From Torreya grandis (lineage: Eukaryota; Streptophyta; Pinopsida; Cupressales; Taxaceae): DNA of 64,000 nucleotides. Position 1 is the first letter of the stretch, and every line of letters begins with the position of its first letter. The stretch spans positions 3,095,501 through 3,159,500 of the forward strand of contig JARHVA010000223.1 in the NCBI GenBank assembly GCA_037957365.1, given 5' to 3'. Below the pieces are notes generated by a model. That model was not told where the DNA came from and did no database searches. It saw nothing but the letters and a program-made list of their open reading frames with translations. The translations under genes were made by a program, and so were the position numbers. Below are positions 47,121-58,394 of the stretch, piece after piece.

Positions 47121-48139
47121 CATGCAACTAACTATAAAACCTACTAAGGTTCATATACCACAAAAAATAAGAAATAAGCAATCCCCTTTACTAGGTGTCC
47201 AATACTTGAAATTACATTACATCACAGACATATAATGGATTCCATGGAATTATTACTATGTACCATGTTAAGATATCTAGAGCACCTACACACATTATTA
47301 TAATTGATATTCCAAACAAATCACATAACACTCAATGATGGGTTCCATGAACACATACTCTTATTACTCCTACTATTTATCTAAGACCACAAAGTCATAT
47401 TTTACATACACAAAGCATCACAAAAACTATAGTGATAAATATTACACCTATACATGCTCTTCAATAATGTCACTAGATTATTATATTAGGTTTGTAGTGG
47501 TGAGATATCTATGATCACCCTTTGGATGGGATTATAGGATATCCTTTCCTTTCACATTCCAAAAATTCCCAAAAATAAAAAACCAAAAATACAAAAAAAA
47601 ATTGACACCTACATGTTCTATTGGATCCTTGGCATCTATGTGTTAATTTCATGTTAATGGATGACATATCAGTTATTCCTACATACATGTGTGTCATGCT
47701 TCTATGTGATTGTATTATAGGCATACAAAGATACATGATCTATTCTTATTTTGGATGTTGGGCCTTTAATTTACTCATGTCCTATGCAAATTAGGGGAAT
47801 CCACCTTGATGATCATGATACTCAGGTTATATCATTCTATGGTCACTCTACAATATCATGTTTTTAGATCATATACATACTTACACTTGAATTTATCCAT
47901 GAATATATATTTCACATGGTACTTGATAGCTATGCATTTGACATTTTTGTGCTAACATATTTGATCCATGAGATACTATGACATTTTTATGTTGGTTGCT
48001 TAGGATTTGCTATTGTAGTCATATAAAATGTCATTTTAGTTCAATGAGTGTCACTTGAGACCACCTTATCCTTAGCTTAGCCCTAGACCTATATGAGGGC
48101 CTCTCTTGATCATTTTTTAGTTTTTATATGAGTCCAACC
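47121..48139 (+). other. 3' untranslated region of element E
   Basis: Matches the 3' regions of C and D: acatgttctattggatcc near 47612, gttgggcctt near 47758, tatgatc/tatggtcactcta near 47840 and gagggcctctcttgatcatttt near 48093. No pol domain occurs between the protease and the LTR. Confidence 0.55.
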
Positions 48140-49236
48140 CATTACCAAATATACCAAAAGTAGCACTAAGCCTTCACTTAGGTACCCATGTTATTTTTTC
48201 ACCCATTCCTACCACTTGAAGATTAGCATATCCCTTTGGACTATAACACACTCCACTATTGGCAAAGGGGAAACATTAATTTACCCTTTCTCTTTTCACC
48301 CATAATGGATATATTTATATTTATTAAATCACCTTATGGTTTTCTTAGACCCATTTCATGTCTTGATAAGAACCAAAATGCTATATATAGACCACTTTCA
48401 TTCATTTATCCCCTAGATGGAAATCAGATGTGGATACTCATAAAAAACATAGAAATGGTTATACAGATCAAGCTCATTGATCCCTATTTTTACCTACTTA
48501 TGCATACACACCCATTTACATTAGACTAAATCTTATATTAATTATATTTTCAATCTCAATCCACACTCAAACCACTCAAATCAACACTCATACTAGCATT
48601 CACTTGCACTTACACTAACACTTAGATTGGGAGAACTACATCAGGCTTGATCCCCTTTTGAGGTATTAGAATGTAGGCAACACTTAAGACATGGAGTGTT
48701 GAGGTCATGTTTATCCTACTTTGATAATGCTAATCTCTTTTAATTGTGCTCCTAAAATACCCTAAAAAATATGAAGGCTTAGGGTTTTACATTGAAATTA
48801 GTCAAAACAGGGAACATAAAATGATCTAGCATTCGGTCACATCAACATAGGCTTCTTAAAACCAAGCAAAGGTTCACCCATAAACTCACTATGTCTAATG
48901 CAAAAGGACATTAACATGACATAGAGGAAATTTATATGGTTTTCTATTGATTAGAGGACCACACTACTGTTTGGGAGGGTTTCTAACACCTGGTTTCTAT
49001 TGGTGACACCTTGCATTATTCCTACACTAGTTTCTAGCCTGTCACTTATCCATCTCAGCCAATTTTCTAGATAAGTACACTTTTTCTAGTTCATCGATAC
49101 CTATAAAATAATCAAATAAATCAATTGTTGTAAAAATAAATGGGTATTGATATTGCTATATTTATTCCCTGATTTATTATTCTCACTTTAACAACCTAGG
49201 GTTTTACATTCCATAATTCTCTAAAATGTTAAATCA
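48140..49236 (+). repeat. LTR shared by element E (3') and element F (5')
   Basis: Belongs to the C/D LTR family: TATA box ctatatatag at 48381-48390 followed by accactttcattcattta, then gggagaactacatcaggctt and gaggtattagaatgtaggcaac, as in C. It ends ttaaatCA at 49236, before TTTGGTGAACC. The start is approximate. It may be the 3' LTR of E and the 5' LTR of F at once, as left by recombination between tandem copies. Confidence 0.6.
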
Positions 49237-49238
49237 TT

Positions 49239-49252
49239 TGGTGAACCTAACT
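49239..49252 (+). promoter_or_regulatory. Primer binding site of element F (TGGTGAA type)
   Basis: TGGTGAACCTAACT after the LTR end at 49236. The first nine bases equal the E site. Confidence 0.6.
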
Positions 49253-49439
49253 TACTTTGAATAGTGCCCAAAACCTAATCCTAGATGATCTTAGGGTTTG
49301 TACCCTTTTATTTTATATTCTCAATAATTAATTTCAAAAATATTAGATCTGATTAATTATTTTATATTACAATCTTTCATAGATTAATTTATTAAAAAAT
49401 TTAAAACTTACAACTTTTTGTTTTTCTAATTTCCAACCT

Positions 49440-50540
49440 ACAATGGTATAATTCATTAATAATTTGATGAGACTGCTACAAGACAATTGTAAAGATTTAT
49501 TTATAAACATTCAGATATGCAAGATGACCTTATTCGTATTGTTAAAAAAGAGCTTAAAAATTCCACTATGGGTCAATCCTCTAACCCCATAGATGTTAAT
49601 ATTTTTATACATACTATAGAGGTAACTTAGACTCTACAACCACCTATTACAACTAGTCAAATCTCACCTTGCAGTTACCTTACAGTGCAAAGGACTGTGT
49701 ATTACAATGGTTCTATGATGTCCCTAATCAGTCCATCATAAAATTTAATCCATTGAAAGATATGTTTTTGGCACATTTTTTAATCAACATTAGTGATAAA
49801 TTTTACTATCCTCAAATTTATCAACTAAAGCAAAACTCTAATGAGATAATAGAAAAATATGTCTTGTGATATAAATCCATAACATATTCAAGTAGAGTTT
49901 ATTACTAAGATTTCATGAAGCCATACATTTAAATTTTTTCTATCATTCATAAATATATTACATAAAATGAAAGAATGAGAAGTGAAACTTCTCTCCATAG
50001 GCAAGTTAAAGTACATAACTAGATCAGATTCAACTAATAAGAGTTCCAATAAGCCCCCATATAAGGTGAGGCCCACTAAAAACAAGATGATTTATGATAA
50101 GAGTTACAATGTTTATTATACTTATTAGGCACATCCACCACCAACATCTTATCATACTCATATGATAGACACACACGCTCTAAATAATATCATTGATGTG
50201 TATCATACTATAGTTCTAGCTAGAAATCTCATCACATTATTAGAGCAGGATGTTGTCGATGATGAATTAAATTTATATGCACTATTTATACAATTTGACA
50301 CTGATCATCATCCTATTGAGAGTGTCATGGTTGACAATGGGTTAAGCATCAACCTATGTACTATTGACTACTAGACTTACATCCTTGTGAAGGTAGTTTT
50401 AGGCCTTCATAATTTGAAGCAACATGGAGACAATATTAGGCTATGGGTGACCTAATAGGTAGATTTAATCTCTATATTATAAGGGATAGCTCCCCTTGAT
50501 GTATCATTTAGGTTCCCTGCTCTACACTACCAACTTGCAA
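49440..50540 (+). pseudogene. Element F: shortened Gag and protease relic
   Basis: After the priming site the text runs into MQDDLIRIVKKELKNSTM (about 49518) and then the open frame 49669-49869, LPYSAKDCVLQWFYDVPNQS and FLINISDKFYYPQIYQL, matching the Gag core of C and E (LRWFYDL, FSINIS). The zinc-knuckle part is lost. The open frame 50162-50374 ends ESVMVDNGLSINLCTIDY, the protease active-site loop with DNG intact, and continues brokenly to about 50540 (PLDVSFRFPALHYQLA). The LLGRPWIH block is not found. No 3' LTR was found for F. It is a further member of the Gag-protease family, more deleted than C. Confidence 0.65.
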
Positions 50541-53500
50541 GGGAAAAGGGAATACGGTAAACTAAAAAGAGAACCTGTCTAACTGGGGTGATACACCAAA
50601 ATATGACCTCCACTTGTGTAATATTCACTAAAAGGATGAATAAAAACATAAACCTGATTGCACTTCTCAAATGAGAGTTCTCCATACATTAATGTTTCAC
50701 ACAAAGGCTTAGCTTGATGGATGATCTAAGGCAGTTAATCAATAGGTCTCTCAAAGACACTAAGGAAAGCTCACACTTGCCAAACATACAAGATGATTAG
50801 ATAAAAATATGAAAATTTTAAAGATGAGATAACACCTAAAAATAGGTAAATATGAAAGGATAAGATGAGAGGAAGCATGAACTATCACTGTCATCTATCA
50901 ACAAACCATGAAAATACACTAAACCAAACTTTGAAGAGGCATGAATTATATTTTATTCATTCAAAATAAGAAAGTAAAAGTGTTTTATAATCATTGAAAT
51001 ACCAAAAATTTGGTTAATGATCCTTTCAAATGTTAAAAATTGGCTTACATATATATAATAAGAGAGAAGAGAGAGAAAGAGACAAGAGCCCCCAAAACTA
51101 GGAAATATGACCTTTTATTTGTCTTCCTCAAAACCCAACGTAACATTATTTAGTAATAATTCATCCACATTTGGAATATGGTGTATAAATTCATGTTGAG
51201 ACATATATTAAAGTTTTAATTATCCATGAGCATTCATTTCTAGTCTTTGAATAACACAACCTCCTAAATATATGCTTACACACCCCTATATCCTTGGTTA
51301 AGAAGTCATTTCCTTGAAAATAGGCCTTGATCCTTGAGAGTAGGTCATGATGAATTGATAAAGTATTTATTTGAAATATTATTTAAACCATTAATGAGGT
51401 TTTCACTCCTTATTTAGAATCTTAAAATGTCTTTGATGCTTGTTTGACTTCTTTCACACCCTAGGTGTTTGAAGGAAATAAAACCTTTTTGGAGTCTTTC
51501 AGACCTTTCCCAACCTTTAAAATCTTATCAAAATTGAATTTAGCTTGTTAAAAAATTTAATGTGGCATGTAAGGTGAGAAATATATTTATAAATCTTATT
51601 GAATAATTCTTATGCATCATTTAGTACTTTTGAACACTTGATTCTTCCTTATGAGCAAAAAGCAAAGGAGAGAGAAAGAAGAGTTTTGCATTGGACCATG
51701 AAATATTACACCATGGATGGATTATAAGTATGACATCATACCTAAAATAGAGAATTTTGAACCATAAATTAGTCCAAAATACATCATTTTTCTTAATTTT
51801 CTTGTTTTAGCACCCCTTCCTTATAACCCTAAAACCTACAAATCTCTTTGTATAAAAGATTGTATGGACAAAACTAAAAACCTAGGCTTAGTTTTGAGTA
51901 CCATGTATCACCTTAAATCTCAAAAAAAAATTTAATGATAAAAATCCAATTGGAATCACCTTATTTCTTCATTTTCTACTCTAAGTAGCCCTAATTAGCC
52001 CTCCTAGGCCTAAAAAGTGAATATTGCTTCTGGGAGCTCACACACATGTGAAACTACAAAAAAATGTTTGATTAAATTTACCCAAGCTATAACCATACTA
52101 CATGTCAAATTTAGTGTTTTATGACACTGTGAAAGTACAAAAACCTTGAAATGCCTATTGGCAAGCTTGCCTTTTTGAAGAATTTTCTGACTGGCCTGAA
52201 AGACTTGAACGATTTGGGTACCTTTGAGTGAGTTTATCTAAATTTTTTAACTTGGATAGGTAAAAAAGGTCTTAAAGTACCTTCCCCATTGATTGGAATC
52301 ATTTCAAATTATTTATAACCCTTTTTTTAATTCAAAATCATGAAAAAGTATAATTTTTATACTATTTCATACAAGTGAAGGTACTATTATCATTCGAAAC
52401 ATGTACCAGTAGATAATATATGGTGTAGAAGAGTTTTTAGCTTAGCTATGTATGAGAGATAACATTGGTTGTCTTGTTACAATGATGGGAACATACCCAA
52501 GGTGTGGGACCCTTATGTTCTTTGTTATGAGCCTTCAGAGTAGACTGGATTCCTTGTATTCTAAGCACACATGGTTTAATACCAATACATAGGCCTAAAG
52601 AGTAGAAAGGTAAACTACCACTAATCTAAACCTAGGATATTTGAGAGGAAAAGTGAGGGAGAGGATAACAGATGCTAAAATTAAAAGGTGATGTGCTCAG
52701 AATAGAGCGAGTGATCCTACTACCGTAAACACAATGTAAACTCTTGAGAATAAGATAATATCAAACAGATTCTACCAAGTTACTCTAAATGCATAAGTAT
52801 TTCATATAGAGGTAGGAGAATATAATGCAACATTGATAGGGATGAAGATTATCCATAGACAAAGCCTACATAGACCATGATGTGCATAAGATACAACCTG
52901 TAAATGAGTTCTAAGTTCAATGAAGAGGTTTTAGGGATGAATGACAAATGAGAGGGGAAAACATTACCCATAGACAAGAATCAACAAACACAAATAACAC
53001 ATAGATTATCATAATAATAGAAGGAGGTGAATTTAATTCTCATTACATGCAAGGTCTAGCCATAAAAATGCTCATGGAGGGCAATTTCAATAGTGTAAGG
53101 TTATTAAAATGTGTCAACCCCATTTTATAATGGAAACTCAAGATTTTATAGAGAATAAGCGTATTTTACAATTAATGTACCACTTGGGGTGATAGGTACA
53201 ACATTTAATTATTTTTTAGCATCATGACCATGCTTTCTAAAGATTGTTTGATAAATTCGGCATATAAATCATAGTAGGAACCTTATGTGCACATGGGGAG
53301 GTAGAAGATTTCCCTAATAAGATCAGAGAGTGGTGTGAACTTGCATTTTGATGTCTAGTAGCCACTTATGCATTCAAATATTATGGCAATACCTCGAGCT
53401 CCTATGTATTAATTTCCCATTTATTGAAGGACAAGATCGTCATGCTTATGAATCTAATAGAGACATGGTGATTTATTATTTTGGGTGGCTACTTATTGAA

Positions 53501-54419
53501 TATATAGCTCAAGATGATCCTCCATTAATTTCACACATCTGCCTTTGCTTTAAAATGTGAAATTGGGCCTACTATAGATTGAAAACCAATTTGTTTATTG
53601 GTTTTTATGGATGGTCAAAACATACACTTAGACATGTCTTTATCATATGAATTACTAGTATCCCATATTGATCTATGTTAGGTCTGAAAAGACCTATTCT
53701 ATCCTTGTAGAGTCTTAATGGCACTATTTTATCTTAAAATATCTTCTCTTGGTCCAACTTGGATTGTGTCTGGGCTTGGCTCCTTTGTATTTGTATGCCT
53801 TGGTTAAAAATACTTCACCAACCCCCATCAAAAAGTGTCTTAGGCTCAATCCCTCATTCATTTGTCATTGATTCTCTAACCTAGCATTGATAAATCCTCT
53901 CAAACCATTAATATTTATTGGTACAAATGGACATAAGCTATTGATCTATCCTTGACTTGTCAACTCTATTCTTGCTAGTGCCACTTGGCAGTCTCATGTT
54001 TGCACTCAAGATCTGCTATCAATTTATCTACTCCTATGCTTATGCCATGTGGAAGCTCCTCATCTCATTAAATATTTGAATCTACTTATGTGTCATTGAT
54101 ATACCATGGTATGCTCAAAATTACTCCATTATATTTTCCTAGACCCATTGACCTTCCAATCACCGCTCATAATTAGATTTGATCCAATTTCCTAAGATTT
54201 GGAAACTTGTCAAGCCCGCATTTAGTCAAGGACCCTTTGATGGTTTTTGAATTATAATGGTTATTTCATGAGGCCTAAATTTGATGTCTACATAATCACC
54301 TAAGGATTCTCAAATTCAAATGGCTACTTGAAGGGGCTAGAATTTGATGTCTACACAGCCACCATCAATTTCCCCAAGCCATTTCCTTTGGACTATTTCT
54401 TTCAGATTTTTTAATGGAC
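50541..54419. other. Long stretch without recognisable genes
   Basis: I found no gag, pol, PMD or host-gene motif on either strand. A 70-codon plus-strand frame at 53348-53560 is not recognised. Around 51860 there is ctttgtataaaagattgta, which could be a TATA box of an unrecognised LTR. The region is probably old, fully decayed repeat DNA. Confidence 0.35.
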
Positions 54420-54665
54420 ATTTATTGTGGGATTTTTTTCATCAAGATATTTTTTGTGGACAAAATATCTAAAAGAAACATGTGATTTGATTTTTCCTTA
54501 GATAAAATGTCTGAAAGAAATAGGGTCTTTAGGAAAATTGTCCCAGATAATTTTTTTGACACAAATATACTTACCCTTTTATTGTAGACAAAATGTTCAA
54601 AGGAATTTTCACTTCTAATTTTTTTTCTCAAATAAAATATCTAAAATAATTCCCAATACTTAGCC
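54420..54665. repeat. Degenerate short repeat with a(c/t)aaaatatctaaaagaaa motif
   Basis: The words gacaaaatatctaaaagaaa (54459), gataaaatgtctgaaagaaa (54500), gacaaaatgttcaaaggaat (54588) and aataaaatatctaaaataat (54631) are variants of one unit with spacing near 42 bases or a multiple. The open minus frame over them (54422-54631) is repeat-derived. Confidence 0.55.
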
Positions 54666-55129
54666 AAATGACCTGAAATAATTAGGCTAAAGGAAATATT
54701 AGCACTTAGCCAAAAAAGGGGTCTGCAAGAATTGAACGTAGCCATATAAAAAGTTTTGCACTTAGATTTTTTTTGGCCTACAAGCTCTTCTAGACTTGTT
54801 CATAAAACTACTATTTGACCTTCAAAGCTTTGAAATTCTACTCAGCTTGTCCATCTAGGCATAATCTTGTAAGGTGGGCCAAAAATGGTCAACCTCTTTG
54901 GTAATTCATAGAGAAACATGCCTGTTATGCTTTGAGAACTCAGACCATTTGCATTATCTAGTCCATTGGGCACGTAGTCATTAAAGCTAAAACCTACTTG
55001 GTCTATGCTTGAATAGATTGAATTGAGTTCTACCCTCAACAAAACAAAATAGAAAAGGATAAGTAATAGATGTGTGAAACACACTCAGGGGAAAACAAAA
55101 CAAAACTAAGACTATATAATGTGCACATA
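54666..55129. other. Sequence between the repeat and reading frame K
   Basis: A minus-strand open frame of 80 codons (54842-55084) lies downstream of frame K on the same strand; it has no motif and may be K's decayed end or chance. Confidence 0.3.
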
Positions 55130-57000
55130 GACACTTAAGGAAATGTAATGCAAGCTACTATAATCTACTATATATAAACTAAAAACATGGGCCTTCACCC
55201 TTCTAGATCAAAACATAAACCTCTTAGGTCCCTTGTATTTCACGTCATTCTATTGTTGATATGTGATGGGTGGATGCATGGTGGCATCTATTTAATGTAA
55301 AGGAGGTGCTCAAGGAAGTTCATCTACTCAAACTACCATTTGATGAATGACTCCACCATGTTGTGTAAAAGCCTTTCTCCTAGATGGCTAATGTCTTTGG
55401 TATCAAAACAATCCTTCCTAGATTTCTTATCACTTAGTTATGCTATTTTCTTGAATAGATCCTTTTGAAGTATGGGAGGCTTGTACATGGTGCTTGGGTA
55501 GCTCATGGATCTAACAAGTTTCCTTTGCTCATCTTACATCTCCTACTCCAAGTCTAATGTGCCTCTTGGAAACCATTCTATAAAATGCTTGGGTGTGCAA
55601 GGATTGATAACATTCATCACCATAACTTATTTTGAATTTTATCATGGTAGTTTAGGCTCAAATAGATAACATTGCTCCTTTAGTTCAAATAAGTTTTGAG
55701 ATGACTCATCCAAACCTAGGTGTGCACTTCTTTCCTTGTGGGTCTCTAACATCTACATGATTGTAACCTCATTTATGTGCACACCCTACCTATATGTGAT
55801 ATGTGATTGAACATGGCCATTAGTGTAGAACTAGGCATGGGTATGATCTTAAGGAGATGTTGGTTTATGAAACAAGCCTATGCAAAATTCTTCTAGCTCA
55901 TCCTAGAAAAAGTCCTCTTATGTTTGTAATTGTGCATGTGGGATCACTTTAGGGTGATCAAATTCACTCTCTTTGATCATGCACTCCTTTTAAAGGTTAG
56001 CTTCTTCTTTGAGGTCCTCCTTCATAGTGCCAAACAACATCTCACTCACCCAAGAGAGGTCAAGCCCAAACCTTTGAATGTACTCTAGAGTGGTGCAGAT
56101 TGACTTTCCTCATTAAGCTCCTCCCCTTCTACCACCACTTCTATCATCTAGTCATCAACTTATTTCTCCATCTGATTGTACCTATCTTCTTGTTAAATCA
56201 AGGTTTATTCTTCTATTATGTTAACACAAAAGGGACTTCCAATGATGATATCCTAATCATATTCACTTGAATTATCCTCCTCATCTAAATGTTCTATACT
56301 TACCTTCCATATAAATGGTCCTCCTTTAAAAAGGGAGATGGTGAGAGGGTAAGAGGATTTAATTGATGCCAAAGATGTGGAATTTACAAGGTTGGGCATT
56401 ATGAAGTCAGGAAGCATGGTCTAAGAAGGCTACCATGACTATGCTTGAGGTTCCTGAAGAAGGATGGTTTCTTGAGTTAGGACAGGCATAGGCTCTAAAA
56501 TTAGTATAGGTGTGGGACTTCTAAAGTTTGGTACTTTAAAAGTAAGGGATTTAATTAAAGGTGAAATGAAGATATCCCACATGAAGCTAGAGAATTTGGG
56601 CATGAAATCTTTATATCCCATAAGTTGGCTTGCAGGCACAAGGGAGCTTGCTTGAAGATAGGAAAGGAAGGAGTGGGGGCATCTGGTTACACTTCAATTT
56701 TTTGCATCTAGAAAGCAATTAGTATATCTACTCTTCTTTAGCTATAATTTGCCTAGCCAAACACTCTTCTTCATATCTGCATTGCTTCATCACCTCTTGC
56801 TGAGTGTAAGATTGATGAGTAAGCTCTTCTCATACTTTATCATACTCCTACTCTCTTTTGATCTCCCTCATCTATCTCTAGAAATCAAGGTTTATATCAC
56901 TAATGCTCTTTTGAGGCTGATTAGGAAGGTAGTTGATGAGCTCAAAATATGGCTCATTATTGACATGTTATTTCCTTTAAATCATCTCTTGAAGGATATT
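55130..57000 (-). pseudogene. Reading frame K, unrecognised degraded protein
   Basis: From about 56080 down to 55200 one minus-strand frame reads coherently for some 300 codons without an indel, although about 17 stops interrupt it: FGLDLSWVSEMLFGTMKEDL, ECMIKESEFDHPKVIPHAQL, DELEEFCIGLFHKP, FYTNGHVQSHITYR, RSAHLGLDESSQNLFELKEQ, NVINPCTPKHFIEWFPRG and STMYKPPILQKDLFKKIA. Upstream, in other frames, come an acidic stretch (MIEVVVEGEELNEES), a Pro-rich part (open frame 56639-56439, PNFRSPTPILILEPMPVL) and, near 56950-56700, a Lys/Glu/Arg/Gln-rich probable coiled coil. Nearly every stop could be a Gln or Arg codon altered by one C-to-T change. I cannot assign a family. It may be an extra gene of an LTR element. 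Confidence 0.5.
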
Positions 57001-57208
57001 ATCTTATACAAATATTAGATTCTTAGATAGTTATTACATGGAAAATAGATATTTGTCTTGTTTATATTAAACCAAAGACTGAACCTTTACTTTGTCATTA
57101 ATGTCTAATACATAGCATGTTTTAGTGATATTTTGTGTGAAAAATGCTCAGGAAGAAGACACAGGTGATGTATAGTGAACATTCCATTTTAATCTCCATC
57201 CAGCAGAA

Positions 57209-57323
57209 CTACGGACTCTGCAGGCTTATTTCTATGGACTCTGCAGGCTTGTTTCTATGGACTTCGCAGGATTATTTCTATAGACTGCACAGGCTCATTT
57301 CTATAGACTCCATAGGGTCAATA
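57209..57323 (+). repeat. Five tandem 23-bp repeats in the leader of element I
   Basis: Units start at 57209, 57232, 57255, 57278 and 57301, an exact 23-base period, with consensus ctatggactctgcaggctt followed by atttc. The CTGCAG core is clear in the first two units and decayed in the others. A related repeat with a 24-base period occurs in the protease-region coding sequence (61050-61165), on the same strand. Confidence 0.9.
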
Positions 57324-57600
57324 CCAAGAATTATGTAAGGACAATGGGAAGCTAGAGACCAGATAGGATAAGAAAGAACCATTCCAATTGGAATCAAATA
57401 AGGACAATAACTACCTGCTATTTTGAAGGACTTGCTTTTGATAAATATGTATGTAATCAGATTTTAGGACTATTATAGGATAGGATATTTATTTCATAAA
57501 AATAATTGGATCTCTTGGAAATCCAATCTCCTTTCTTTTGATGAAGGGATCGACTAGGAGTCCTATTCTTTTGCATCCTATTTTGAGTTGATTGTATTAG

Positions 57601-57607
57601 TATAAAT
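57601..57607 (+). promoter_or_regulatory. Probable TATA box of element I
   Basis: TATAAAT within gtattagTATAAATtgtaag, about 28 bases before a purine-rich stretch that could be the transcript start. Confidence 0.45.
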
Positions 57608-57800
57608 TGTAAGACTTTCGACTATGAGAAGAATAATAGAAGATATAGAGAAAATAGAGAATCAAGAATTAGATATTTTAGAATCATACACTTTTTAATC
57701 AAATTGTAATCATTTCATTTCTATGAATTAATACTTCAAGTTTCTAGCACTGATTAATCTTTGTTCCTGAGTCTGAGAGGAGTAAGGGCTCACTCTCCTT

Positions 57801-58394
57801 GGAACCAGGAACTGTGTATAGTATTTATGTTCTATTTTATTAGTTATAATCTTATTACTATTTGCATTTATTTATAACAACATAAAAAGAAATTCATAGT
57901 TTATAAAGAGCATTTTATTATTTCATTTCTTTTCTACATAAAGTATGTTTTCTTTTACAATAGAAGTGTGAAGCAGATTTCCTTTCATAAGTAGGAGTGT
58001 GAATTGATTTTACCTGCAAATGTAAAATAGGAGTGTGATCTTTTATTTATAGAAAAAGAGTGGATTGATTTGATTTCTTCATTTTTTATCAAAAGCGTGA
58101 ATCAAGTAGTTTAGTCAAAGTTAGAATAGGATCAACAAACACCCCCATAAGCAGACTTCTAGATCTACCATCCCATACCTTACTGTAGATAGCTTTGGAT
58201 ACCAACCCTGGTTGATAAGACACCAATTAAATATTGGTTAAATGAGGAGTTAGATGACACTCATCATTTTTTGTGCCATTTTTTGGGAATAAAAGGTGTT
58301 AGTAAGGTAATAATTATTGATCTAGAGTAAAAAAAAACAATTAATAAAATTGATGTACCATCCTAGATATTCTAAAGGATGATTTATTCCAAAG
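57801..58394 (+). other. Leader between promoter region and gag of element I
   Basis: Non-coding. The words atagaagtgtgaa (57961), taggagtgtgaatt (57991) and taggagtgtgatc (58027) recur, with a weaker aaaagcgtgaatc at 58092, forming a loose repeat of about 30-60 bases. No clear priming site was found. Confidence 0.4.

Larger units (their letters stand above)
57030..57800 (+). repeat. LTR-like leader of element I (boundaries uncertain)
   Basis: It lies upstream of gag and contains a TATA-type sequence (57601), a purine-rich start region (gaagaataatagaagatatag) and a 23-bp tandem repeat (57209-57323). With no second copy in the window, the assignment as LTR is an inference. Confidence 0.45.

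Noticed and set aside
50541..54419. Possible host gene in the long unassigned stretch
   Set aside because: No sustained frame, exon-like pattern or domain could be found on either strand.
55200..56080. Possible alternative genetic code with TAG and TAA read as glutamine
   Set aside because: Elements H and I use ordinary stops and Gln codons, all families are those of seed plants, and the substitutions fit cytosine deamination in silenced repeats.
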